A stretch of DNA of 64,000 nt, from NCBI GenBank assembly GCA_017744715.1, contig JAGIAT010000005.1:1-64000 (forward strand), in the 5' to 3' direction. Both the position numbers and the translations under genes were made by a program. This stretch comes from Niabella sp. GTDB taxonomy: Bacteria; Bacteroidota; Bacteroidia; Chitinophagales; Chitinophagaceae. Each line of letters begins with the position of its first letter. Within the stretch, counting starts at the first letter, position 1. Under the pieces are notes generated by a model, which ran no database searches, was not told the DNA's origin, and saw only the letters and a program-made list of their open reading frames with translations. Shown in pieces: positions 18,158-26,443 of the stretch.

Positions 18158-19735
18158 ATGGTACTCAATAAATTCCTGGCTATGTGTATGCTGCTTGTTA
18201 GTGTTGCGGGTTATGCGCAGCGGGATAAACTGCATTTTTTAACCCTGAAGGCGGAAGCGGTCCTGAGGTCTGCAAATCAAAAGGTGCTCGCTTCCGGTGA
18301 TAATACCACCTATGGGTATGAGCTTTATAATTTAGATCATACAACCGGCTCCGTAAGCGGTCCCAATGCCTATAATAAAATACCCGACGAAAACGCAGGT
18401 GCTATGGCGCTTGGCGTAAATGCGGCTAATTATCTGTATTACATAACCCCAAATGAAAACTATACGGCATTTAGTATTTACTCGACTAATACCACCGGAG
18501 GCTATCAGCCGGGTACCAGTCAGTTGGTTGCTGCAGATGTGGGAACCGATGCTTATAACGACCTCGCTATGGCCGTGGACAGATCTGATAAGGCATGGCT
18601 TCTTACGAACACCGCGGAGTACGACGCCGATAACAATGTTAAAAGTTTTACCGTTCAGTCCTATTCATTTCAAACCAACGGAAGCGGCAACGTATCCGGT
18701 TTTGCTTCAAACGGAAAAATACAGGCCAGCGATCTGCTTTACGCCACAGCCCAGGACATTTGTTTTGACAGTAACGATAACATGTATTTGCTGGTGGCTA
18801 ACGGCAGCCCCTCTAACTGGTATTCCTATGCCACTACTGTAGACAACGTAACGTATTATATCTACAAGCTAACGGCGGCGCAGGTAGCCGATTTATCCGC
18901 CGGCACAACTGTTACCATGCAGCGGATCGGGCAAATTACCCGCGCTGACGGAACACCGGTAACCGGATCTCCTTACGGCGTTCCCTCCTATAACTATCCT
19001 GCCGGCGAATCCCTGCTTGCCGGATTGGCTTTAACAGCTACCGGCAGGCTATTGGTACAGGCCACCGAATCTCCGGAGGAACACAGTTTCGGGCAGTATG
19101 TTTGGGAACTGGCCCCAAGTGGAAACAATATGGTGATCAGCCATACCAGCACAACAGATCTGCAAACCAATTCAGATAATGACATGTATTCTTTTTATGC
19201 TGGCGACTTAGCTACCAATATTTTTGATGTTCCGCTGCCCGTAAAGTTTGGCAATATTGAAGGCCGGCTTATGGGAAACCAGGTTGAGCTCAACTGGATT
19301 TCTGAAACAGAAACGGATAATAACTATTTTGAAGTTCAGGTTGCTCGTGATGGAACCAACTTCAAGGCTATAGGAAACAGGGTACATTCGAAAGCACCTG
19401 ACGGAACCTCAAACACGCCGCTGCATTATAACTTCAGCTATGAGCTAAAGAGCCAGCCCGAAATGGCCGGGCTGCATGGTTGGAAGGGCGGCCTGTTGTT
19501 GCTGTTACTACTTACATCAGCGCTTTGTGCGGGGCGTCAGCAAAAGACCGGCAATGTATTACTTCCCTGTATGATATTCTTCTTAGCCGTAATGGGAATA
19601 TGCTGCCAGAAGAATGCAAATCCCGAAATGGATCAAACCTCCAATAATAAATATTATATACGGATCGCCCAGGTAGATAAAGATGGAAAAAAAGAATTCT
19701 CGAAGGTGATTGTTATACATAATGAAAGCGAGTAA
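18158..19735 (+). CDS. Secreted protein with split Fn3-like C-terminus (paralogue 3)
   Basis: A signal peptide (about 1-21, ending GYAQR) precedes a roughly 350-residue beta-rich region with propeller-like repeats (LYYITPNENYTAFSIYST, DICFDSNDNMYLLVA). It is unrelated to the N-terminal domains of the two earlier paralogues. The C-terminal module is the same: Fn3-like start LPVKFGNIEGRL and ETDNNYFEVQVARDG, then NFSYEL, helix 1 (GGLLLLLLLTSAL), basic loop GRQQKTGN, and helix 2 ending AVMGICCQKN (second Cys codon 19604-19606). It ends with YYIRIAQVDKDGKKEFSKVI. The shared tail on an unrelated body argues that the tail is a transferable localisation module. A metallopeptidase gene follows after 59 bases. 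Confidence 0.85.
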   Translation: MVLNKFLAMCMLLVSVAGYAQRDKLHFLTLKAEAVLRSANQKVLASGDNTTYGYELYNLDHTTGSVSGPNAYNKIPDENAGAMALGVNAANYLYYITPNENYTAFSIYSTNTTGGYQPGTSQLVAADVGTDAYNDLAMAVDRSDKAWLLTNTAEYDADNNVKSFTVQSYSFQTNGSGNVSGFASNGKIQASDLLYATAQDICFDSNDNMYLLVANGSPSNWYSYATTVDNVTYYIYKLTAAQVADLSAGTTVTMQRIGQITRADGTPVTGSPYGVPSYNYPAGESLLAGLALTATGRLLVQATESPEEHSFGQYVWELAPSGNNMVISHTSTTDLQTNSDNDMYSFYAGDLATNIFDVPLPVKFGNIEGRLMGNQVELNWISETETDNNYFEVQVARDGTNFKAIGNRVHSKAPDGTSNTPLHYNFSYELKSQPEMAGLHGWKGGLLLLLLLTSALCAGRQQKTGNVLLPCMIFFLAVMGICCQKNANPEMDQTSNNKYYIRIAQVDKDGKKEFSKVIVIHNESE

Positions 19736-19794
19736 CCGCAATTACGGGGGAACAACTTTACGATTACGACTATTACCAAAAAACAGCTTAATAA

Positions 19795-20529
19795 ATGCCA
19801 AAAAACCGGCTTGCGGATATCCATATATTACACGTTGCATCTTGTTTGTGCATAACCCTTCTTAATCACTCTTGCCATGAAAAAAATGTGGCCCAAAAAC
19901 AAGAAGTATTCAGGCGTAATGGGCTTTGTTTACAAATACAAAATCCGGAAGCGTTGGATACGTTTTCCCGTAGCCGGCTGGTGGCTACTTTTTTTGACCG
20001 GTATTTGAAATTTCGGGAACAGTTCAACCCCAATGCGCCCGGAACGATAACGGTAGCCTTTATAAACGGCATCGGAGCACCGGGCCTGGGCAGCTCCGTC
20101 CGGGGCAGGATTTACCTGTATTCCAGCTATCTGCGTAACGATCCGGAGCCGTTACAGGAAACGTTATGCCACGAGTTGATGCACCAGGTACTGCTTTATC
20201 ATAACGACGTTGAAAAATGGCTTATTGAAGGAATCGCCGATTACGGCAATTATTATTACGGAGTAACCACTTTGGCCTGGCGCAGAGACAGCTTCAATCA
20301 TACTCCCGGAAGCGATGTGAGCTGGTATAGCGGGTACCAGCATACTGCAAAATTCCTGATGTGGCTGGACAGGCAATATCCCGGTTTTACCCGCTCGCTT
20401 CACAAAGCCTGCTTATCGGGCGCCTACAAAAGACAGACCTACTTTGTTGACCATACAAACAAAACAATTGAGCAATTATGGACAAGTTTTAGCAAAAGCA
20501 ACTTTAGCATGGAGCTTCCGGGTAAATGA
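19795..20529 (+). CDS. Basic-secretory-protein-like metallopeptidase
   Basis: The zinc motif HELMHQ is followed by WLIEGIADYGNYY, then YQHTAKFLMWLDRQYPGF and TIEQLWTSF. In this order the blocks match the plant basic secretory protein (BSP) peptidase-like family, which also occurs in Bacteroidota. HExxH supplies two zinc ligands and the catalytic Glu. The N-terminus is hydrophobic and ends LLNHSCHEKN, a weak lipoprotein-like signal, so export is likely. It follows the third split-Fn3 protein by 59 bases in the same direction, so the two may be co-expressed. Confidence 0.78.
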   Translation: MPKNRLADIHILHVASCLCITLLNHSCHEKNVAQKQEVFRRNGLCLQIQNPEALDTFSRSRLVATFFDRYLKFREQFNPNAPGTITVAFINGIGAPGLGSSVRGRIYLYSSYLRNDPEPLQETLCHELMHQVLLYHNDVEKWLIEGIADYGNYYYGVTTLAWRRDSFNHTPGSDVSWYSGYQHTAKFLMWLDRQYPGFTRSLHKACLSGAYKRQTYFVDHTNKTIEQLWTSFSKSNFSMELPGK

Positions 20530-20692
20530 AACATTAAGGTTCACAAAAATGCACGTAATAAACAACCAGGCAAATGCTGCATTACAGCAACTAAAAAGCG
20601 GGGGAACGACGCTATAGAGCAGGATTTTTTTGCTACAGATATGCAACAAAAACGGTGAATGAATCATAAAGCCTTCTAAGGGTAGCCTTATT

Positions 20693-20700
20693 TATATTTG
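20693..20700 (+). promoter_or_regulatory. Candidate -7 element for the 82-aa gene
   Basis: TATATTTG lies 20 bases before the ATG at 20720 and matches TAnnTTTG exactly. No convincing -33 box is seen. Confidence 0.45.
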
Positions 20701-20719
20701 TAACCAGACAACAAGACTA

Positions 20720-20968
20720 ATGGAGCATTATTTTGAAATACCTGTAACGTACAAGAATGAAGCGTTGCTGTTTAATGGCAGACTGACAACCTTTGCTTAT
20801 GATTACACGTTCTATGTTAATGTAAACGGCAGGGAAGTTGTCTTTGAGCAGGATGGTCAGGGTAACCTCCGGGCTATAGTACCGGAAGTTAAGACAATAC
20901 CGGCAATAGAAGCGGAGCTGGTTGCCCATATTGGTGAGGTGTTGAAACGTATACAGGCGGCGTGGTAA
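20720..20968 (+). CDS. Small conserved-type hypothetical protein, 82 aa
   Basis: The composition is that of a real small soluble protein: IPVTYKNEALLFNGRL, YTFYVNVNGREVVFEQD and a C-terminal amphipathic helix AELVAHIGEVLKRIQAA. It reads as a beta-sheet followed by one helix, with no signal peptide. A -7 element lies 20 bases before the ATG. I know similar short proteins in Chitinophagaceae only as hypothetical. Confidence 0.68.
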   Translation: MEHYFEIPVTYKNEALLFNGRLTTFAYDYTFYVNVNGREVVFEQDGQGNLRAIVPEVKTIPAIEAELVAHIGEVLKRIQAAW

Positions 20969-21312
20969 CCGACCTTTTGGTCATCATTTATATGCATTGA
21001 TTATACCATTTTTAATACTATCCTTTTTGATTGCACGGTGGTATGGCGCATGAAAGATCATATGAAGCAATAGGCGCTTTCAATAATCAATGGCTATCGG
21101 GGAAACAGCATATAGAATGGTAAACTCCAGGTAACAGGGCGTATGGTAAGTGAAGGAAAGGTAGCCTACAAAAGTTCCGGCTGTTAAAGTCTGTTATACA
21201 AGGCAGCTTTTAAAGTATATATCCGCGTATCCGATCTTTTTATCAAAAAAGGTTAAAGCCGGGCGGCATAGCGGTTGCGGGTTGATAAATTTTTAGAAAA
21301 CCCTGAAAATGA
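20969..21312. other. Intergenic region, no gene seen
   Basis: The AT-rich spacer between the small hypothetical gene and the tRNA-Met promoter holds no open frame or repeat that I can support. Confidence 0.5.
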
Positions 21313-21344
21313 TTTCTAAATTTCGTTAATAATCTCTATTTTTG
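21313..21344 (+). promoter_or_regulatory. Promoter of tRNA-Met
   Basis: TTTC (21313-21316) is separated by 20 bases from TATTTTTG (21337-21344). This is a near-consensus Bacteroidota -33/-7 pair about 55 bases before the tRNA. Confidence 0.6.
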
Positions 21345-21398
21345 CCGCCCATTGATAAAGAATCCTTTTTAGAGGGATAAACTTTTGAAATGTGTGAT

Positions 21399-21472
21399 GG
21401 CGGGGTAGCTCAGGTGGTTAGAGCGTTGGATTCATAACCCAAAGGTCTCGGGTTCAACTCCCGATCCCGCTA
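21399..21472 (+). tRNA. tRNA-Met (anticodon CAT)
   Basis: The acceptor stem GGCGGGG (21399-21405) pairs with TCCCGCT (21465-21471) using two G-U pairs. The anticodon loop TTCATAA has CAT at 21433-21435, and the T-arm TCGGG-TTCAACT-CCCGA is intact. The D-arm is normal. Discriminator A is followed by CA, so the CCA end is not fully encoded. The features suit the elongator type; an Ile-CAU tRNA (CAU modified to read AUA) cannot be excluded. The 3' end doubles as an attachment site for the island to the right. Confidence 0.95.
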
Positions 21473-21474
21473 CA
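21459..21474 (+). repeat. attL-like direct repeat (tRNA-Met 3' end)
   Basis: TCCCGATCCCGCTACA forms the T-arm/acceptor 3' end of tRNA-Met and recurs exactly at 25189-25204, in direct orientation and 3.7 kb away. Confidence 0.75.
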
Positions 21475-21475
21475 G

Positions 21476-21517
21476 AAAGGGAATTTTCAGGAAAATCTTG
21501 AAAATTCCCTTTTTTAT
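21476..21517 (+). terminator. Intrinsic terminator after tRNA-Met
   Basis: A perfect 14-bp stem (AAAGGGAATTTTCA at 21476-21489, TGAAAATTCCCTTT at 21499-21512) is followed by T residues. It starts 2 bases after the CA end of the tRNA and lies inside the recombinase remnant. Confidence 0.88.
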
Positions 21518-22065
21518 TTTCGTCATAATCTGCTGAAATTGTGCGAGTTATGGCAATAAATTCATTTACTTCCTGGGTTTGACACTTGTGGTTAACTGCA
21601 TCGTAATAAATCCCATCAGGAAACACAAGATTTTGTATCTTTCTTTTTCCATCCAAATCGCTGGAACCCCATACCACACTGAGTTTCGCCAACATACATA
21701 CTGATCGCTCAATCATTTTATCGAGGTTGGACACTTGTGGATTTACTTTCGCCAGTTCCTTTTTGATTCAGGAAAAAAGTCTCAGAAACCATGCTTCTTC
21801 AATTCACTATTTGAATACACAATATGATTAGAGTAAATACATGATTTTGCATTTCCTTTTTACATAAGAAAAACGAGCCTGCGACGCAAAAAAAGCAGCG
21901 GTTTTTCCCGGGGCAAGCACAAATACCATATTCAAGTTACAGACGCTGTAAATGGAGCTGAAGGTATGCATTTATTGACATAACCGGCACTCATGACATT
22001 TTGCTGATTCCCTAAACTTTTGTATTTTGAATACAGGTCTATCCAACCGGCCGGCGATATAACGT

Positions 22066-22935
22066 ATGAATAAATTACGACGATATCCCTTTTTGCACAC
22101 CTTTAACCAGGTACAGAAAATAAATGCTACCACAATTGGTGAACGGCTAAGCCGGAAACCGCACAAGTTATTTCAATCGCACCGGACCGACTTCTATATG
22201 ATCTTCTTATTTACTAAGGGGGAGGGGCTTCATTCTGTAGATTTTAATACAATAAAAGTAAAGCCCCGTCATATCCTCTTTATCGGCAGCGGACAGGTAC
22301 ACCATTTTGATCCAAAGGAAACCTATGATGGGATGACCGTTGTATTCACAGAAGATTTTTTTTCCCGTACCGATGAGCACCGCCGTTTCCTGAGCCTTTC
22401 CCCGCTTTTTAATGATCCGTTGCAACCTGCTTATTTTGATGTGGGGGAGCGCTATAACGAATTGTCCGTCCTGTATGACTTCATCGTAAATGAGCTGAAA
22501 AGGCCGGCGCATCCTAACCAGGGTGTTATACTCCATCATTACCTTTTCAATATGATGCTGATTGCAGAAATAGTATGTACTCCCAAACAAAAAACGATGC
22601 CCCTTAGCCGGCAACAATTGCTTGTTGCTGACTTTAAAAGGCTTTCCAACCAACATCTGAAGGAGCAATGGACAATAAATCAATATGCCGCCATGCTGAA
22701 CGTAACTCCCCGTTCGCTTCAAAATGCTTTTTCAGCATTGGAAGACAGTTCTCCAAAATCGTGGCTCACGGAAAGGCTTGCTCTTGAAATAAAACGAATG
22801 CTCACTTTTGAAACCTGTTCTATTAATGAAATTGCATTTCAGACGGGATTCAAAGAAGCATCTAATTTTGTAAAATTTTTTAAGGCCCATACGGGAACAA
22901 CACCATCCCGGTTCCGGGAATTGCTTCCCGGGTAA
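22066..22935 (+). CDS. AraC-family transcriptional regulator (island cargo)
   Basis: The N-terminal cupin-type sensor (about 30-110, FYMIFLFTKGEGLHSVDFNT, PRHILFIGSGQVHHF) binds an unknown ligand. The C-terminal roughly 100 residues carry two helix-turn-helix motifs: INQYAAMLNVTPRSLQNAFS, and the block INEIAFQTGFKEASNFVKFF. At 289 aa it has the normal length. It lies 101 bases before the DoxX-like gene and points the same way, so it is the likely regulator of that two-gene unit. Confidence 0.93.
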   Translation: MNKLRRYPFLHTFNQVQKINATTIGERLSRKPHKLFQSHRTDFYMIFLFTKGEGLHSVDFNTIKVKPRHILFIGSGQVHHFDPKETYDGMTVVFTEDFFSRTDEHRRFLSLSPLFNDPLQPAYFDVGERYNELSVLYDFIVNELKRPAHPNQGVILHHYLFNMMLIAEIVCTPKQKTMPLSRQQLLVADFKRLSNQHLKEQWTINQYAAMLNVTPRSLQNAFSALEDSSPKSWLTERLALEIKRMLTFETCSINEIAFQTGFKEASNFVKFFKAHTGTTPSRFRELLPG

Positions 22936-23036
22936 TTTCGCAATTTTACCATTTTTATACCAATATGTATAAGATCCGGTTGTGCGGTCTGGCTCAATTT
23001 TGCAGTATTCTTTTATTGATTTATAAACGGATATTG

Positions 23037-23927
23037 ATGAAAAATAAACAAATGAACCCGGTTGCAACGGCAATGATCCCGATCACTCTATTATTATGTG
23101 CTTTTGTATTTGTTCATGGATATGGTTTGTTATCGGGGGATGAGATCCGCCTGTTGGGGTATCAGAATGTAGTTTCGAAGGAGCCAAAGGAAACGATTTC
23201 CCCCAACATTATTGCCGCTTTCCGGCTGGTAGGAGCAGTGTTTACTATCAGCGGCGTCCTGTTTCTTGCATCTCTTGCAAAAAAGGAGCCCTGGAGCAGG
23301 AGCACCGCCGCATTATTAAAATGGGCACTGTTTTCGGCAATCCTGGCCGGTACTATATATGGAGGTCTGATGCGTGTGGTGGCTAATCAGCAGGGAGCGG
23401 CGCTGCTCTTCTTTTTCACCATGCTGTTATTCTTAATACTGGGCATTATAGAAAAGCAACCGGCGCAGGCAGATGCGTCTTTCAATGCGATAAAGCTGCT
23501 GCCGCTTTACGCTATTTTATTGTACACGATGGGCATGCCGGGCTGGGCAAAAATATTTGGCGGCCGGCAGGTGATCGACCGGTATACAGGCATGTTTAAA
23601 GACAGTTTCATCGCCGCGCTACCTGGTGGTACACCCTTGATGATTTACCTGTTAGGCATACTGGAACTGGCGGTGCCGCTATTGCTCATTATAAGCCTGC
23701 TAAAAGGGGAGTTTCTGCAAAACCGCCCCAAAACCTGGCTCAATTATGCATTGGTATTGAGTATTTTTACTTTTGCGATGCTTTGCTTTGGCCTGGCTGT
23801 TTTATTCAATTTTGCGGGCTCTGCAAATCTTGTATTTTATCCTATATTTACACTGCTGATGCTCGTATATCTAAACCGGCCGTACAAACAACCGGCTGTT
23901 GACAATCATTTAAATTGCTTTATATGA
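23037..23927 (+). CDS. DoxX-like integral membrane protein
   Basis: About eight hydrophobic segments fill the protein. The C-terminal half shows the DoxX-like pattern: a short amphipathic stretch (MPGWAKIFGGRQVIDRYTGM) followed by PLMIYLLGILELAVPLLLII. The start at 23037 (MKNKQMNPVATAMIP) is preferred to an upstream ATG at 22965 because the extension has no membrane-protein logic and overlaps the expected leader. The stop overlaps the start of the next gene (ATGA), so the two are translationally coupled. The exact role is unknown; DoxX relatives act in redox or lipid-quinone settings. Confidence 0.72.
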   Translation: MKNKQMNPVATAMIPITLLLCAFVFVHGYGLLSGDEIRLLGYQNVVSKEPKETISPNIIAAFRLVGAVFTISGVLFLASLAKKEPWSRSTAALLKWALFSAILAGTIYGGLMRVVANQQGAALLFFFTMLLFLILGIIEKQPAQADASFNAIKLLPLYAILLYTMGMPGWAKIFGGRQVIDRYTGMFKDSFIAALPGGTPLMIYLLGILELAVPLLLIISLLKGEFLQNRPKTWLNYALVLSIFTFAMLCFGLAVLFNFAGSANLVFYPIFTLLMLVYLNRPYKQPAVDNHLNCFI

Positions 23928-24892
23928 ACCGGAGCTATTTACTGTTGTCTTGCCTTTTTCTGATGCTGCACGTACCGGGAAATATTTTTGGCCAGCAAGA
24001 TCCCCACTTAACCGGAGCGGCATATGTAAATCCTGCTGTTTATAAAAACCGGGAGGTATTGCCGGATATATTTGGAAAGCCGGATCCCGGCCTGGAAAAG
24101 ACACTTACACAGGTAAAAGGGAATTTATACCGGCATACGAACGGAACATTACCGGCGCTGCACAGCGGGCTGGTACTTATTACAAAGGAGGGGGCTATTG
24201 TAATTGATCCTGCATTAACGCAAGCGGCCATTTGGTTAAATGAAGCAATCAAAAAGCGTTTTAATGTTCCTGTAAAATATGTAATCCTTACACACGCGCA
24301 TTATGATCATGCCGGAGGTTCGCAGGTATTTCAACAGGCAGGCGCTAAGGTCATCATTCAAAAAAACGGACTGGAACCGATTATTGGTGAAAAACTGCCG
24401 GTGGCAGTTCCTGATATTGTTTACGATAAACAACTCACCATCACCCTGGGCGGAGAAACCGTGGTGCTGCATCATATCGCGCCAAGTCATTCCAACAGTA
24501 TGTCTGTTGTGTTATTTCCAAAATACAAGGCCCTGCAGCTAACCGATGTAGGCGAATCCAAAACAATGCCTTATAACGACTTTCTGGACTTTTATTATGA
24601 CGGATGGATGGAAACCCTGGACTGGGCGTTGAAGCAGGACGTGGATTTTATTGATGTAGGTCATTATACGCCGGCCACCCTTGACGACATCCGCAAGGAA
24701 AGAGATTATATGGAAGACCTGCACCGGCAGGTGTTAAACCTGGTAAGAGAAGGCCAAAGCTGGGATCAGTTGTACCGGAACGTAAAGTTTTCTGATGAAG
24801 TAAAAACGTGGGGCGGTTTTGATGCCATGAGCAAGCTAAATATTTTGGGTATGTATCGCTGGGTATCCAACCACAGGCGGGGTATATGGTAG
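23924..24892 (+). CDS. Secreted metallo-beta-lactamase-fold hydrolase (island cargo)
   Basis: A signal peptide (about 1-24, ending NIFGQQ) leads to an MBL domain with ILTHAHYDHAGG (H-x-H-x-D-H metal motif, about residues 122-132). SHSNS supplies the next His, LTDVGESKTMPYND the bridging Asp, and GHYTP the last His. It resembles the broad group of periplasmic MBL hydrolases near subclass B1/quinoprotein-relay enzymes. Lactamase activity is possible but cannot be read from the sequence. The ATG overlaps the stop of the DoxX-like gene by 4 bases, so the pair forms one transcription unit under the neighbouring AraC regulator. Confidence 0.85.
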   Translation: MNRSYLLLSCLFLMLHVPGNIFGQQDPHLTGAAYVNPAVYKNREVLPDIFGKPDPGLEKTLTQVKGNLYRHTNGTLPALHSGLVLITKEGAIVIDPALTQAAIWLNEAIKKRFNVPVKYVILTHAHYDHAGGSQVFQQAGAKVIIQKNGLEPIIGEKLPVAVPDIVYDKQLTITLGGETVVLHHIAPSHSNSMSVVLFPKYKALQLTDVGESKTMPYNDFLDFYYDGWMETLDWALKQDVDFIDVGHYTPATLDDIRKERDYMEDLHRQVLNLVREGQSWDQLYRNVKFSDEVKTWGGFDAMSKLNILGMYRWVSNHRRGIW

Positions 24893-25188
24893 CACTGTAT
24901 CAATCCTGGCACAAAGCGCTTCTGCCTTGAGCGTTATTAAAGGTAGAGAACCTGACGGCGGCGCAACGGAAGGGATTTTCAATTATCGTGCAGTCTGGTA
25001 AGGATGTTCTGGCGCCGCCCTTATTGTGCTCGGATAACGAACCTGTTGTTGGGTTTCATACATACTTTAATGTGTCATTGGCTGCTTGACACACGGTATC
25101 TTGTTAGTTCAATGAGCTTAAAGCGTGCTTTTATGATTGCGCACCATGACAATCAGCCCGGCACGAAAATCATTGAGTTAGGCAATTT

Positions 25189-25204
25189 TCCCGATCCCGC
25201 TACA
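25189..25204 (+). repeat. attR-like direct repeat
   Basis: This is an exact second copy of TCCCGATCCCGCTACA, the 3' end of tRNA-Met. No tRNA 5' part is present, as expected for the distal junction of an element inserted at a tRNA 3' end. Confidence 0.75.
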
Positions 25205-25236
25205 AAAAAGCCCCTTAGAAGGGGCTCTTTTATTTT
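25204..25236. terminator. Bidirectional intrinsic terminator
   Basis: The stem AGCCCCTT (25209-25216) / AAGGGGCT (25219-25226) has an A run on its left and a T run on its right, so it can work on both strands. On the minus strand it ends the yebC-ytxJ unit. Confidence 0.82.
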
Positions 25237-25249
25237 ATCGTGTTTCTGC

Positions 25250-25582
25250 TTATAGTTGTGCAGCGTCCATAATGTCTTCCATATAAACAGCGCTGTGGCT
25301 TTCATCGTACACACATTTCCCGTTTTTGATCAGTAACACCTGGGGCGACTCATGCCGGATCCCGTAGCGTTCCGATATGGCATTGGATACGGGCCGGTAG
25401 GCGATCAGGTCCAGGTAGTAAAAATCAACCGTTTCCGGGAGGCTGCCTTTATTCAGCCGGCTCTTTATAACGCTGCTGATGGAGCAGCGGGTACTGTGCT
25501 TAAAAATCAGCTGAGGCCGGCTTTCAGAAGCCTGGTCGATCTGCTCCAGCTGTGCTTCATTTTCCAGGGGAATCCAGTTCAT
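25250..25582 (-). CDS. ytxJ: Bacilliredoxin-like YtxJ protein
   Basis: This is a thioredoxin-fold monothiol protein of the bacillithiol system; the active-site Cys is in KHSTRCSIS. The later cis-Pro block ESPQVLLIKNGKCVYDESH matches the family. At 110 aa it is full length. The bacillithiol synthesis gene bshC is also in this window, so the cell very probably makes bacillithiol. It is 17 bases downstream of yebC on the same strand. Confidence 0.9.
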   Translation of the reverse strand: MNWIPLENEAQLEQIDQASESRPQLIFKHSTRCSISSVIKSRLNKGSLPETVDFYYLDLIAYRPVSNAISERYGIRHESPQVLLIKNGKCVYDESHSAVYMEDIMDAAQL

Positions 25583-25599
25583 TTTCTTTTTTGTTCAGA

Positions 25600-26322
25600 C
25601 TATTGCATATTATGGAAAACTTTCTGTACATCATCGTCCTGCTCCAGGCGTTCGATCAGTTTACTTACCTCTTCTGCCTGTTCATCCGTTACCGGAACAG
25701 TGGTGCCGGGAATCCATTCTACTTCAGCGCTGATGGGTGTAATATTCCGTTCTTCCAGGGCTTTTTGCATATTCCCGAAATCGGTAAACGCAACCCGTAC
25801 CACCAATATTTCTTTGCCGTTCTCGTCGGTGCTTTCGCCCAGCTCTTCCAAACCGGCATCGATCAGCTCCAGCTCCAGGTCTTCTGCATTCAGGCCTTCG
25901 GGGTTTAACTTAAATACCCCCATTTTGGTGAACTGAAAGGCTACGCTGCCGCTGTTGCCCAGGGTACCGCCGCCTTTATTAAAATGCGACTTTACGTTTG
26001 CTACTGTGCGTACGTGGTTATCCGTTGCCGTTTCTACCAGGATGGCTACTCCATGCGGTCCGTATCCTTCATAAAGGATTTCATCATAATTTTCCATTTC
26101 CTTGCCCTGCGCCCGCTTGATAGCGGCTTCCACCCGGTCCTTGGGCATGTTTACGCTTTTGGCATTCTGCATACAACGGCGCAACGCAGCATTGGTAGCG
26201 GGGTCGGGGCCACCAGACTTCACCGCGATGGCGATCTCCTTACCGATACGTGTAAACTGCTTTGCCATACGGTCGTAGCGGGCAAACATGCTGGCTTTAC
26301 GAACTTCAAATATCCTTCCCAT
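25600..26322 (-). CDS. YebC/PmpR-family DNA-binding regulatory protein
   Basis: The N-terminal block ([19 protein letters not shown], then [20 protein letters not shown] and [17 protein letters not shown]) and [17 protein letters not shown] are family signatures. At 240 aa the length is standard. Members bind DNA as transcription factors, and some help ribosomes pass polyproline stalls. A TAAATTTG -7 element sits 32 bases upstream (26354-26361). It is co-transcribed with ytxJ. Confidence 0.95.
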   Translation of the reverse strand: MGRIFEVRKASMFARYDRMAKQFTRIGKEIAIAVKSGGPDPATNAALRRCMQNAKSVNMPKDRVEAAIKRAQGKEMENYDEILYEGYGPHGVAILVETATDNHVRTVANVKSHFNKGGGTLGNSGSVAFQFTKMGVFKLNPEGLNAEDLELELIDAGLEELGESTDENGKEILVVRVAFTDFGNMQKALEERNITPISAEVEWIPGTTVPVTDEQAEEVSKLIERLEQDDDVQKVFHNMQ

Positions 26323-26353
26323 ATAAATTGATAATACGATTATTTTAAGGACG

Positions 26354-26361
26354 CAAATTTA
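26354..26361 (-). promoter_or_regulatory. -7 element upstream of the YebC gene
   Basis: On the minus strand TAAATTTG matches TAnnTTTG exactly. The -33 box is not clear. The leader would be about 25 nt. Confidence 0.45.
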
Positions 26362-26443
26362 AGATTTCTAAAGGAATATAGGCCGGAGAATCGCAGGCGG
26401 TATATAAATGTCGCTGTGAATCGGGTTTATCTCCTGTTTTAAA

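Larger units (their letters stand above)
21432..21767 (-). pseudogene. C-terminal remnant of a site-specific recombinase (large serine type)
   Basis: The open frame begins after an in-frame TGA (21768-21770). It reads IKKELAKVNPQVSNLDKM, then KLSVVWGSSDLDGKRKIQNL and VFPDGIYYD. I recognise this as the C-terminal part of Bacteroidota recombinase-family proteins; the whole catalytic N-terminus is missing. The last 13 residues, VAGSGVEPETFGL, are encoded by the antisense strand of the tRNA-Met gene. The stop codon covers the anticodon (TCA at 21432-21434). An integrase gene whose end runs into the target tRNA is a familiar result of integration at the tRNA 3' end. Confidence 0.68.
21459..25204 (+). 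mobile_element. Remnant genomic island integrated at tRNA-Met
   Basis: The 3.7-kb segment is bounded by a 16-bp exact direct repeat of the tRNA-Met 3' end. It carries a truncated recombinase next to the tRNA-side repeat. The cargo is an AraC-type regulator, a DoxX-like membrane protein and a secreted metallo-beta-lactamase-fold hydrolase. No intact integrase, excisionase or transfer gene remains, so the element looks immobile. Confidence 0.6.

Noticed and set aside
25004..25255. Plus-strand 83-codon frame at the right island boundary
   Set aside because: It runs through the attR-like repeat and the terminator hairpin, so it is not coding.
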